Part shown: positions 17,516 to 26,755 of the stretch, in pieces
How the letters are laid out: each line of letters opens with the position of its first letter
How positions within the stretch are numbered: the first letter of the stretch is position 1
NCBI RefSeq assembly: GCF_025215095.1
Contig: NZ_JALHAP010000081.1
Coordinates: 310,001-374,000, forward strand
DNA length: 64,000 bases
Reading direction: 5' to 3'
DNA from: Dryocola boscaweniae
Lineage (GTDB): Bacteria > Pseudomonadota > Gammaproteobacteria > Enterobacterales > Enterobacteriaceae
Notes under the pieces: model-generated
What the model was told of the DNA's origin: nothing
The model's database searches: none
The model's input: the letters and a program-made list of their open reading frames with translations, nothing else
Position numbers and translations under genes: made by a program

Positions 17516-18223
17516 ATGCCAAAGTATATTGATATTTATAACGAGCTAAAAAAAAGAATTGTTTCTGGCTACTATCCGCAGAACAGCCAGTTACCAGAAG
17601 GAAAAAAGCTGGCGTTTTTTTTTGACTGTAGCGAACTGACAATTACCAGGGCACTTAATATATTAGTGAAGGAAGGTTTTGTTGTCCGTAAAAGGGGGCT
17701 GGGTTCATTTGTTAAAGTTCCCTTTAACGCTTCCTTTACGAACCACCTTAAGGGAACCACCGCGCGCTGCATGGAATCCGGGCAGGTCATTGAAACCCGC
17801 GTGATTGAGTTTTTTGCCCTGCCCGCGAGCGAAGAGATTCAGGAAAAATTGCAGCTCAGCAGCGACGAAATGGTCTATTCAATTATGCGTGTCAGGGTGA
17901 TAAACGGCATTCCTTCGATTATTGAAAGAACTTATATGCCAGTGCGGATCATACCCGGCCTTAATAATTCTACGGTAGAACATTCTATCTATAATTATAT
18001 TACGGAAGGCTTGGGTTATAATGTGCACAGCAGCCATATGATTGTCACCGCCAATATATCCAACGAGCAGCAGAGTGAATTACTTGAACTCTCCGTCCCT
18101 GAGGTTGTTATTCACGTCGAGCAAACGGCTTACCTGGATAATGGCAAGCTCTTTGAATATTCCATTGCCACCCACCGCTATAATACTTTCAAATTCGCTA
18201 CCGAGTTTATTCGCTATAACTAA
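17516..18223 (+). CDS. GntR-family regulator with UTRA ligand domain
   Basis: Probable local repressor of the island operon, 235 residues. The winged helix-turn-helix is at about 1-68 (YIDIYNELKKRIVSGYY, SELTITRALNILVKEGFV, RGLGSFVK), followed by a UTRA domain (about 85-230; IEFFALPASEEIQEKLQLS and IIERTYMPVRIIPGL). UTRA regulators of PTS sugars usually bind the phosphorylated sugar and release DNA. The ATG at 17516 lacks a good ribosome site. It is the last gene of the island; the 143 bases between it and the right repeat contain nothing I recognise. Confidence 0.9.
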   Translation: MPKYIDIYNELKKRIVSGYYPQNSQLPEGKKLAFFFDCSELTITRALNILVKEGFVVRKRGLGSFVKVPFNASFTNHLKGTTARCMESGQVIETRVIEFFALPASEEIQEKLQLSSDEMVYSIMRVRVINGIPSIIERTYMPVRIIPGLNNSTVEHSIYNYITEGLGYNVHSSHMIVTANISNEQQSELLELSVPEVVIHVEQTAYLDNGKLFEYSIATHRYNTFKFATEFIRYN

Positions 18224-18366
18224 ACGGGTACGTTTGCACATGTTGTCAAGTTTCTACCCTACTGATGTTGTCCATGCAGTGGGGCTGGGTCGGAAATTAT
18301 CGATATAACACCCGATAATCCGCAGCCGGCAGCGGAATAGCTCCCTGTTCAGGCCCGCAGAGGAAT

Positions 18367-18440
18367 ATTTTCACCAAAGTGGTGAGCGAGGCGCGGGAAA
18401 GCGAATAGAATAGCGCGGTTCTTAATTTTGCCGGAGCCGC
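18367..18440 (+). repeat. Right direct repeat: fic 3' end plus spacer
   Basis: Second copy of the left repeat at offset 8134. It encodes the last 13 residues of Fic and the stop, without the rest of the gene, then the spacer that ends one base before the pabA ATG (18442). The link to pabA indicates this copy keeps the original pabA-side junction, while the full fic gene keeps the fic side. Confidence 0.9.
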
Positions 18441-18441
18441 C

Positions 18442-19005
18442 ATGTTACTGCTTATCGACAACTACGATTCTTTTACCTGGAATCTGTACCAGTATTTTTG
18501 CGAGCTCGGCGCTGAAGTGGTGGTAAAGCGTAACGATGAAGTTACGCTTGCGGAAATTTCCACCCTTGCGCCTGCAAAACTTGTGATTTCGCCGGGCCCT
18601 TGTACGCCGTCCGAAGCCGGAATCTCGCTCGCGGCCATTGAGCATTTTGCCGGAAAACTGCCCATTCTTGGCGTATGCCTGGGGCATCAGGCTATTGCGC
18701 AGGCTTTTGGCGCAACGATTATCCGTGCTGAAAAAGTCATGCACGGCAAAACTTCAGCCATTTCCCATAATAATAGCGGCGTCTTCCGCGGCCTGAATAA
18801 TCCCCTCACCGTGACGCGTTACCACTCTTTGATTATCGACTCCGCTACCTTGCCGGACAGTTTCGACATCACCGCCTGGACCGATAAACGCGAGATCATG
18901 GGCATCCGCCACCGCGAGATGGATCTGGAAGGGGTGCAATTCCATCCTGAAAGTATTCTCAGCGAGCAGGGGCATCAGCTCCTGGCCAATTTCCTCAGTC
19001 GGTGA
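18442..19005 (+). CDS. pabA: Aminodeoxychorismate synthase, glutamine amidotransferase subunit
   Basis: Provides ammonia from glutamine to PabB for 4-amino-4-deoxychorismate, the route to p-aminobenzoate and folate. It has 187 residues as in E. coli. Class I amidotransferase triad: Cys in GVCLGHQA (about residue 79), and His/Glu in FHPES near 168-170. The start [19 protein letters not shown] matches the family. The ribosome-site region (GCCGGAGCC) is part of the repeat that ends the island, so the pabA leader is built from the fic-linked duplication. pabB is not adjacent, as usual in enterobacteria. Confidence 0.96.
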   Translation: MLLLIDNYDSFTWNLYQYFCELGAEVVVKRNDEVTLAEISTLAPAKLVISPGPCTPSEAGISLAAIEHFAGKLPILGVCLGHQAIAQAFGATIIRAEKVMHGKTSAISHNNSGVFRGLNNPLTVTRYHSLIIDSATLPDSFDITAWTDKREIMGIRHREMDLEGVQFHPESILSEQGHQLLANFLSR

Positions 19006-19030
19006 TTTTTATTGCCAGCCAGTGATTTTT

Positions 19031-20315
<1,285 letters not shown>

Positions 20316-20376
20316 GTCGGGTAAGCCTGCGCCATCCGAGGGTTTTTGCTGGCTGGCGCTTCGTTTATCCACCCTG
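20316..20376. repeat. Inverted REP-like pair between argD and yhfK
   Basis: GTCGGGTAAGCCTGCGCCAT (20316-20335) and the facing unit about 20348-20376 (GGCTGGCGCTTCGTTTATCC core) are degenerate REP units in opposite directions, in the gap between convergent genes. The right unit extends over the last codons and stop of yhfK. Such pairs often end transcription or stabilise 3' ends. Confidence 0.6.
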
Positions 20377-22455
20377 TGGCCGCCGCAGGCTGCTGTTTAA
20401 CCAGATCCCATGATGCGGGCGTTGACGCCATGCCACTGAAGAAATGGTGTGCATGGTGTTGAGATGCCCAAGTACCCGCTGTAAATGCTGCTCCATGGTG
20501 CTTAATGGCCCGGTGGGCAGCGCTTCTGCATCCAGAATAACCGCGTCTTTCGTCTCCCCTGGCCCGTCATACTCAAGCCGCTGCTGGCATCTTTGCAGGG
20601 CGATTTCGCACGCCTGTAAGTAACGCTGCGCCAGCTCCGGAGTAAGCATGTTGTGTTCGCGAGCGAGCGTGGTCATTGCGTTGATATGTTCAACGATAAA
20701 CTGGCTGTGCGTCACCCACAGTTTCATGTCTTCCAGATAATGCGAGTTAAAGCCCGGCTCCTGCATCGCCTGGTTTAAGGAGTTAAACAGCGCATTATGA
20801 GCCTGATTTACTTTCATGCGCTGATAAGCCAGCGGCGTGGGTTCAGGGTCGTTGCTTAGTATCAAACGGATGGCGTCCTGATCGGTTTCCAGCGCGTCGT
20901 GGGCGTTCTGGCGCAGCAGGCCGCTTTGCCACTGCGGCCACAGCCAGACCATGCCGCCAAAGGCAATTAAGCAGCCGAGCAGGGTATCTATCAGGCGGGG
21001 CACTATGTATTGCTCGGCGCTCAGAGTAATCAGTTGCAGGGTAAATACAGCGGTGACGGTAAATCCAATGGTCGCCCAGCCGTAGCTTTTGCGGATAAAC
21101 AGGTAGCTCACCAGCGTGATGATAAGCATCGCCGTTAAGGCAATGTATTGCGGGAAATGGAAGTGCAGGGCGATGCCCGCGATTGCCAGCCCGGCAATAG
21201 TGCCAGCCGAACGGTGCAGAATACGTACCCTCGTCGCGCCGTAGCCGTTTTGCGTCACAAACATTACGGTCATCAGGATCCAGTAGGGCTTGGGCAGATG
21301 TAAAAATGCGCCGAGCAGGCTGGCAACGGTCAGCATGACGCCGAGCCTGGCTGAGTTACGCAGCGCGGCGGATTTAAATGACAGATAACTTTTCAGGGCG
21401 GCCCACAGCGGCTGGCGACGCTGGCGGTCTTCCATCAAATCGCGAACGTATAAAGGACGCTGGGTGCGTAGCACGCGCGCGATGCGGCTGAAGTGATAGT
21501 GACAAAATTGCCCGACGGGATTGTCCGGATTATGGCGCGCAATTTTTTCCAGCGCTTCGATTTGCTTATCCATGACGAAACGCTTCGGAAAGCGGTGATA
21601 CAGAATGTCGTCGGCGAGCACCCGTAAACGCGCTGCGATAGTTTGCGCGTTCCAGCGAATGACCGCTTCGGCGTGGCTTTGCTCCACGAGCTTTTGCACT
21701 TCCTCCGGCTGATGCAGGCTAACGGAGATGTGCTCCTGCAGATCGAGCGCAACCTGAAAAACGCGCAGCAGGCGTTTGTAGCCGTTCTGCTGATTCGCCG
21801 CCAGCATGTGCAACTGCTGATAACAGACGGTTATCAGGTCGACGGCCTTTTGCTGTCGGGCCAGCAAAGGCGGCAGCGCTTTCTCGGGATCTGTGTGCTG
21901 GGTCAATAAGCCGTATTTGGCTTCACAATAGTCCGCAAGCTGGCGATAGAGCAGACTTAGCGATTCACGCAGCGGCTGTTCACGCCACATCCAGTACCAG
22001 AACCAGTTAAACAGCCCGTACCAGATGGTGCCGGAAACATAGAGCACCATCGGTTTCCAGATGGGCATATTGCCGGCCATGCTTAGCGTGAAGATAGCCG
22101 CAATGAGCGAAGCGGGTAGAAGACGGGCGTGAAGCGCGCTGATTTCTGCGGTGACGCCCAGCAGCAGCGCCATACCGATAAGGATAACCGGCAGCGGCAC
22201 GGGCGTATAAAGCAGCATGAGTTGCATCAGCAGGCTGCTGATGGCGAACAGGCTACCGCCGACTATCAATCGCTTAAAGAAGCGCTTATGGGGCGTATCC
22301 AGACCGGCGATGTTGCAGCAGGCGGGAACCAAAGAAAAAAGCAGGCCAGCCTGCAGATTGCCTAAAATCAGACCTACCGCCACGGGAAGACACAGCACCA
22401 GCGTTTGCCGCAGTGCGTAGTTAACCTCGGGGTGATAAATCAGTCGGCGCCACAT
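20365..22455 (-). CDS. yhfK: YccS/YhfK-family inner-membrane protein
   Basis: Membrane protein of 696 residues (E. coli YhfK about 700), of unknown transport substrate. Two hydrophobic blocks (about residues 15-155 and 370-500) flank a long soluble helical part, and a C-terminal soluble region follows. The second block contains NGYGATRVRILHRSAGTIAG, the fusaric-acid-resistance-like motif of this family, which also includes aromatic-acid efflux proteins. Its final residues (RRPQGG) are encoded in a REP-like repeat. It is downstream of crp on the same strand but separated by the crp terminator. Confidence 0.92.
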   Translation of the reverse strand: MWRRLIYHPEVNYALRQTLVLCLPVAVGLILGNLQAGLLFSLVPACCNIAGLDTPHKRFFKRLIVGGSLFAISSLLMQLMLLYTPVPLPVILIGMALLLGVTAEISALHARLLPASLIAAIFTLSMAGNMPIWKPMVLYVSGTIWYGLFNWFWYWMWREQPLRESLSLLYRQLADYCEAKYGLLTQHTDPEKALPPLLARQQKAVDLITVCYQQLHMLAANQQNGYKRLLRVFQVALDLQEHISVSLHQPEEVQKLVEQSHAEAVIRWNAQTIAARLRVLADDILYHRFPKRFVMDKQIEALEKIARHNPDNPVGQFCHYHFSRIARVLRTQRPLYVRDLMEDRQRRQPLWAALKSYLSFKSAALRNSARLGVMLTVASLLGAFLHLPKPYWILMTVMFVTQNGYGATRVRILHRSAGTIAGLAIAGIALHFHFPQYIALTAMLIITLVSYLFIRKSYGWATIGFTVTAVFTLQLITLSAEQYIVPRLIDTLLGCLIAFGGMVWLWPQWQSGLLRQNAHDALETDQDAIRLILSNDPEPTPLAYQRMKVNQAHNALFNSLNQAMQEPGFNSHYLEDMKLWVTHSQFIVEHINAMTTLAREHNMLTPELAQRYLQACEIALQRCQQRLEYDGPGETKDAVILDAEALPTGPLSTMEQHLQRVLGHLNTMHTISSVAWRQRPHHGIWLNSSLRRPQGG

Positions 22456-22473
22456 ATCAGAAGTGTAGAAACA

Positions 22474-22507
22474 AAAATGGCGTGTTACCGAAGCGACACG
22501 CCATTTT
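22474..22507 (-). terminator. crp terminator
   Basis: AAAATGGCGTGT (22474-22485) pairs perfectly with ACACGCCATTTT (22496-22507). Read on the minus strand the stem follows the crp stop by 11 bases and ends in a T run, so it is a standard intrinsic terminator for crp. Confidence 0.88.
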
Positions 22508-22518
22508 GTGAGCGGAAA

Positions 22519-23151
22519 TTAACGAGTGCCGTAAACGACGATCGTTTTACCGTGAGCGGAAATCAGGTTTTGATCTTCCAGCATTTTCAGGATACGGCCA
22601 ACGGTTTCGCGAGAACAGCCGACGATCTGACCGATTTCCTGACGGGTAATTTTAATCTGCATGCCGTCCGGGTGGGTCATGGCATCAGGTTGTTTCGCCA
22701 GATTCAGCAACGTTTGAGCGATGCGGCCGGTTACGTCGAGGAAAGCGAGGTTGCCTACTTTTTCCGACGTGACCTGCAGGCGGCGCGCCATCTGAGAAGA
22801 CAGACGCATCAGGATGTCAGGATTGACCTGAATAAGCTGGCGGAATTTTTTATAGGAAATTTCAGCCACTTCACATGCGCTTTTCGCACGAACCCAGGCA
22901 CTGCGCTCCTGACCTTCTTCAAACAGGCCTAATTCACCGATAAAATCGCCCTGATTCAGGTAAGAGAGGATCATTTCCTTGCCCTCTTCATCTTTGATCA
23001 GCACTGCCACGGAGCCCTTGACGATGTAGTACAGCGTCTCTGCTTTTTCACCCTGGTGAATCAGCGTGCTCTTCGATGGATACTTATGAATGTGGCAATG
23101 GGACAAGAACCATTCGAGGGTCGGATCTGTTTGCGGTTTGCCAAGCACCAT
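22519..23151 (-). CDS. crp: cAMP receptor protein
   Basis: Global regulator that binds cAMP and activates or represses catabolic genes, probably including ppiA and perhaps the sugar island in this window. It has 210 residues and looks identical or nearly so to E. coli CRP. The cyclic-nucleotide barrel is about 1-135 ([16 protein letters not shown] with cAMP-binding residues), the C-helix 110-135, and the helix-turn-helix about 168-190 (SRETVGRIL recognition helix). AGAGGA lies upstream of the ATG. Divergent from yhfA. Confidence 0.99.
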   Translation of the reverse strand: MVLGKPQTDPTLEWFLSHCHIHKYPSKSTLIHQGEKAETLYYIVKGSVAVLIKDEEGKEMILSYLNQGDFIGELGLFEEGQERSAWVRAKSACEVAEISYKKFRQLIQVNPDILMRLSSQMARRLQVTSEKVGNLAFLDVTGRIAQTLLNLAKQPDAMTHPDGMQIKITRQEIGQIVGCSRETVGRILKMLEDQNLISAHGKTIVVYGTR

Positions 23152-23465
23152 GCGCGGTTATCCTCTGTTATAAACTGGCTACCAAAGACAGGATGCAAAA
23201 CCTCCTGCCCGGCGTTGCAATCGTTAGAATATTTCCCACTCGGGGGAAATGGCTGCAAGTCAATCTTGCCGCCTGTAATTAGTGATGTCCTCTGCAGACA
23301 TCCATCACGTCAATGTATCGAATGTTGCATCCGGATTGTTTTAGCATAGCTTTTGACAAGTGTCTCCTATTGTCTCGTTTCAGCATGACGCAGGTCGCCT
23401 TCCGTTGCCAGTTTTGCTGCATCCGCGTACTCTGGCAGGAAATTTCTTCAACGGGAGTAAACAAA
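23152..23465. promoter_or_regulatory. crp/yhfA divergent control region
   Basis: A 314-base region without genes. On the minus strand it tracks the E. coli crp leader. A CRP site of the autoregulatory kind, TGCAG-AGGACA-TCACT, reads at 23281-23296 on that strand, with GATACATTG near 23309-23317 as a likely -10 area. The long untranslated leader (about 150 bases) with TTATAACAGAGGATAACCGC before the ATG is typical of crp. In E. coli a divergent CRP-dependent transcript also starts here. I could not place the yhfA promoter. Confidence 0.7.
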
Positions 23466-23870
23466 ATGCAGGCACGAGTTAAATGGGTTGAGGGGTTAAC
23501 TTTCCTGGGTGAATCAGCTTCAGGCCATCAGGTGCTGATGGACGGTAATTCAGGCGATAAAGCGCCAAGCCCGATGGAGATGGTGTTGATGTCCGTTGGC
23601 GGTTGCAGCGCCATTGACGTGGTGTCTATTTTGCAAAAAGGTCGCCACAACGTGACGGACTGCGAAGTAAAACTGACTTCTGAACGTCGTGAAGAAGCGC
23701 CGCGTTTGTTCACGCACATAAATCTGCATTTCATCGTGACCGGCAAGGATCTTAAAGACCATGCTGTTTCCCGCGCGGTGGATCTCTCTGCTGAGAAATA
23801 CTGTTCCGTTGCGCTGATGCTTGAGAAAGCCGCAAACATCACGCACAGCTATGAAGTGATCGAAGCTTAA
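23466..23870 (+). CDS. yhfA: OsmC-family protein YhfA
   Basis: Cytoplasmic protein of 134 residues, same as E. coli YhfA, with the OsmC/Ohr fold. The family's reactive Cys context is seen in SVGGCSAIDVV (about Cys46) and a second Cys in EKYCSVALML (about 107). Members reduce organic peroxides, but YhfA's own function is not established. I chose the ATG at 23466 (GGGAGT upstream) because the 51 preceding in-frame codons lie in the crp control region. Confidence 0.93.
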   Translation: MQARVKWVEGLTFLGESASGHQVLMDGNSGDKAPSPMEMVLMSVGGCSAIDVVSILQKGRHNVTDCEVKLTSERREEAPRLFTHINLHFIVTGKDLKDHAVSRAVDLSAEKYCSVALMLEKAANITHSYEVIEA

Positions 23871-23903
23871 TTCGATGTGATATCAGGGCGGCAGACTGTC
23901 GCC

Positions 23904-24773
23904 CTAAACGACTTTTCTGCCTTCCGCCAGCCGTTGCACCAGCGGCGTCATTATTAACTCCATTGCGAGCCCCATTTTCCCGCCTGGCACCACTAATGTA
24001 TTGATGTGGGAAATGAATGAACCCTGCAACATTGCCAGCAGATAAGGGAAATCGATGTTATCCAACCCGCGAAAGTGAATCACCACGAAACTTTCATCCA
24101 GAGAGGGAATACCGCGTGCCGCAAAGGGATTAGAGGTATCTACCGTCGGGACGCGCTGGAAGTTGATATGGGTGCGGGAGAATTGTGGCGTTATATAGTT
24201 GATATAGTCATCCATCGATCTGACAACGGAATCCATCACCGCTTCGCGCGAATGGCCGCGTTCGCTTGTGTCGCGCACCAGTTTCTGAATCCACTCAAGG
24301 TTAACGATGGGCACCACGCCTACCAACAAATCTACAAAATTCGCCACATCGTGCTGCGGGGTAACTACGCCGCCATGAAGTCCTTCATAAAAGAGAACGT
24401 CCGTCGGTTCCGGCAACGGTTGCCACGGCGTGAATGTCCCGGGGATTTGGTTCCAGGGCACGGCTTCGTCATAAGTGTGGAGATATTTGCGGGATTTGCC
24501 CTGGCCGCTGCGCCCGTATTCAGCAAAGGTTTGTTCAAGCAGGCTGAAATCATTGGCTTCGGGGCCAAAATAGCTGATGTGTCGGCCGAGGTCGCGCGCT
24601 TTACGGATCGCCATATCCATTTCCGGCCGGGTATAACGATGGAAGCTGTCCCCTTCGACTTCTGCGGCGCGCAAGTTTAGCTGCTGAAAGATCTTACGAA
24701 AGGCCAGGCTGGTGGTGGTGGTTCCTGCGCCGCTGGAACCTGTAACGGCAATAACCGGATGTTTGGCTGACAT
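23904..24773 (-). CDS. prkB: Phosphoribulokinase-like protein PrkB
   Basis: Predicted P-loop kinase of the phosphoribulokinase/uridine kinase group, 289 residues as in E. coli. The Walker A is VTGSSGAGTTTTS (about 9-21); RAAEVEGDSFHRYTRPEMD follows with the substrate-binding Asp/His region and VLFYEGLHGG as the Walker B area. No Calvin-cycle partner genes are present and the substrate in enterobacteria is unknown. It follows yheT-yheU on the minus strand with 63 bases in between. An AGGGCG/CGCCCT hairpin (23884-23904 region) lies at the junction with yhfA. Confidence 0.92.
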   Translation of the reverse strand: MSAKHPVIAVTGSSGAGTTTTSLAFRKIFQQLNLRAAEVEGDSFHRYTRPEMDMAIRKARDLGRHISYFGPEANDFSLLEQTFAEYGRSGQGKSRKYLHTYDEAVPWNQIPGTFTPWQPLPEPTDVLFYEGLHGGVVTPQHDVANFVDLLVGVVPIVNLEWIQKLVRDTSERGHSREAVMDSVVRSMDDYINYITPQFSRTHINFQRVPTVDTSNPFAARGIPSLDESFVVIHFRGLDNIDFPYLLAMLQGSFISHINTLVVPGGKMGLAMELIMTPLVQRLAEGRKVV

Positions 24774-24836
24774 AGGGCGACAACTCCGTGGGTGTAAAAA
24801 TTATGCAGTATAGACCGTGCCCCATGGAACGAGCCG

Positions 24837-25055
24837 TTAGCCGCGGAATTGTCCACGCGGCATAATATTCACCGTTTCATGAAGCTCTGACCAGACCAGA
24901 ACCGCTTCACCGCTTTGCAGTTGTCTTTTCACATCTGCAACTTTCTGAGACAGCGAGCGCTCTTGTTCACCATAATCTGTACCCTCGCGTAACACAAAGG
25001 ATTCGATAAGATTGTCGAGCGTCTCGGCGTCGATATCTTGCCAGGGAATTATCAT
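24837..25055 (-). CDS. yheU: YheU family protein
   Basis: Small conserved protein of 72 residues, same length as E. coli YheU, starting [30 protein letters not shown]. No catalytic motif or membrane segment is visible; the family is of unknown function and widespread in gamma-proteobacteria. The start lies one base after the yheT stop region, so it is translated as part of yheT-yheU-prkB. Confidence 0.92.
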   Translation of the reverse strand: MIIPWQDIDAETLDNLIESFVLREGTDYGEQERSLSQKVADVKRQLQSGEAVLVWSELHETVNIMPRGQFRG

Positions 25056-25056
25056 G

Positions 25057-26073
25057 TTATTTGTCCAGATACGTTGTCAGCCAGTCAGGGATGCGTTGCT
25101 CAAGCCACATTTCCGGTTTGCGCAGCGTGCCGCCGACAAAACCGACGTGCCCGCCATGGCTTGTGAGTTGATATTCAATATTTGCGGGTAACGATGCTTT
25201 ATCAGGAATGACGTGATGATCCATAAAGGGATCGTCTTTGGCATGGATGATAAGCGTCGGTTTAGCGATATCCGGTAATAATGGCATGGCGCTGCACTGA
25301 CGGTAATAGTCCAGCGCATCGGCAAAACCGTGAATTTTTGAAGTAATGAGATCGTCAAAATCACGGATGCGGCGTACGCCTTTAAGCTGTCTTAAATCAA
25401 CAGGCAGCGTGCCGGGATAGCTTCTCAGTTTCCGTGCGGCATTCTTTTTCAGCAGATTTAAGAGATAGCGCTGATAGAAACGCGAGAACCCTTGTTCCAT
25501 ATGATAGCAGCACTGCTCGAGCATCAGCGGAGCGGAGACCACAACGCCTGCTTTTAAAGTGCAATCCACGCCCTGTTTCGCCATCAGGCAGGCCAGCATA
25601 TTCCCGCCGAGCGAGAAGCCGACCGCCGCCGTGGGCATTTCGCCATAGCGCTGACTCAGCCAGTTGAGGAAAAAGGTGCCGTCTTCGGTTTCACCGGAGT
25701 GATAAATGCGCTTCATGCGATTGGGTACGCCGCTACAGCCGCGGAAATGCATCACCACGCCCAGCCAGCCGCGTTTTTGGGCCGCTTCCATCAGGCCATG
25801 CGCGTAAGGGCTGTGCAGGCTGCCTTCCAGACCGTGGAAAACCACCAGCCGGGGTTTATGCGAAGCCTCTCGTGGGTCTTCGCTCCAGGCGAGATCGACG
25901 AAATCCCCATCCGGCATATCGAGACGCTGCCAGTGAGGTTTAAAATTGACTCGACGACGGAAAACGCGCGGCAGCATGGTTTGCAGATGAGGGTTGCTCA
26001 ATCCGCGCATCGGACGGAATTCCTGGCCGTCATCATGATTAAAATTCAATTCTACAGGGCTTGTCTGATCCAT
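25057..26073 (-). CDS. yheT: Alpha/beta hydrolase YheT
   Basis: Predicted serine hydrolase/esterase of the UPF0017-type family, 338 residues (E. coli 340). Likely triad: Ser in [10 protein letters not shown] (about 145), Asp in IHAKDDPF (about 274), His in SHGGHVGF (about 302). The N-terminus has no signal peptide. The natural substrate is unknown. It is first in the minus-strand set yheT-yheU-prkB and divergent from the exporter gene whose reading begins about 60 bases away. Confidence 0.92.
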   Translation of the reverse strand: MDQTSPVELNFNHDDGQEFRPMRGLSNPHLQTMLPRVFRRRVNFKPHWQRLDMPDGDFVDLAWSEDPREASHKPRLVVFHGLEGSLHSPYAHGLMEAAQKRGWLGVVMHFRGCSGVPNRMKRIYHSGETEDGTFFLNWLSQRYGEMPTAAVGFSLGGNMLACLMAKQGVDCTLKAGVVVSAPLMLEQCCYHMEQGFSRFYQRYLLNLLKKNAARKLRSYPGTLPVDLRQLKGVRRIRDFDDLITSKIHGFADALDYYRQCSAMPLLPDIAKPTLIIHAKDDPFMDHHVIPDKASLPANIEYQLTSHGGHVGFVGGTLRKPEMWLEQRIPDWLTTYLDK

Positions 26074-26135
26074 ATCACACTGTTAGTTTCATTTTGTTTG
26101 CTAATTATTATCTTTGGGTGTGGAGCACCCACGTC

Positions 26136-26735
26136 ATGGAAACGCTTTTCTTTTCAATGCTTGGTTTTCTTTGGGTCGCAGCCATCACACCGGGTCCTAA
26201 TAATACGTTACTTACCTCGTCCGGAGCCAACTACGGTTTTTTGCGCAGTTTACCGCTGATGATAGGCATCATGCTGGGCATGCAGTGCATTCTGTTGCTG
26301 GTGGCCTGTGGCGTGGGCAGCCTGATTCTGGTGTATCCTGCGCTGCACCTTATCCTGAAGATTGCCGGTAGCGCTTATCTTTTGTGGCTGGCCTGGAAAA
26401 TCGGTACGGCGACCTACGAACGCCTGGAAACCGATGCCCCTGCGCCTGCTCCCATCCCGTTCTGGCAGGGCGGCTTGCTTCAGGTAATCAACCCAAAAGC
26501 GTGGCTGATGGCGCTTGGCGCAGTAGCCAGTTTTAGCCTGGCCGGTTCAGAGTATCTGCATTCCGTTGTGTTAATCAGCATCGGCATTGCGCTGGTCAAC
26601 ATTGTGGCAGGCGTTATCTGGATTGCCTTTGGCAGTCTGATTGGCAAACTGCTCCGCAGCCGCCGCGCCTGGGCCATCTTTAACATCTTTATGGGCTTGC
26701 TGACAGCGGCCTGTGTACTGCTGATTTGGCACTAA
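26136..26735 (+). CDS. LysE/RhtB-family exporter
   Basis: Inner-membrane amino-acid exporter family, 199 residues with about six hydrophobic helices. The signature AAITPGPNNTLLTSSGANYG near the N-terminus, and QVINPKAWLMALGAV at the middle, are typical. I chose the ATG at 26136, giving METLFFSMLGF; an upstream in-frame ATG at 26061 overlaps the yheT start and would add 25 residues. As I recall E. coli has yheT and yheS adjacent with no such gene, so this is an accessory gene. It converges on yheS, with a small GGGCGA/TCGCCC hairpin at 26750-26765. Substrate unknown. Confidence 0.88.
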   Translation: METLFFSMLGFLWVAAITPGPNNTLLTSSGANYGFLRSLPLMIGIMLGMQCILLLVACGVGSLILVYPALHLILKIAGSAYLLWLAWKIGTATYERLETDAPAPAPIPFWQGGLLQVINPKAWLMALGAVASFSLAGSEYLHSVVLISIGIALVNIVAGVIWIAFGSLIGKLLRSRRAWAIFNIFMGLLTAACVLLIWH

Positions 26736-26755
26736 ATCAGTTTTGATGTGGGCGA

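Larger units (their letters stand above)
10307..18366. mobile_element. Accessory sugar-utilisation island between fic and pabA
   Basis: About 8.1 kb between two direct copies of the fic 3' end. It holds a porin, glycosidase, PTS, dehydrogenase, unknown enzyme and GntR regulator, all on the plus strand. E. coli, as I remember it, has fic directly followed by pabA, so this is an insertion relative to that order. No integrase, transposase or terminal inverted repeat was seen, so the mechanism of entry is unknown; the element is called an island because of the flanking duplication and the functional coherence of its genes. Its left end (10307-10778) has only one doubtful small reading frame and becomes very AT-rich from about 10540. 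Confidence 0.75.

Noticed and set aside
10307..18366. Phage or transposon nature of the island
   Set aside because: No integrase, transposase, phage structural gene or terminal inverted repeat found; only the direct repeats of the fic end are seen.
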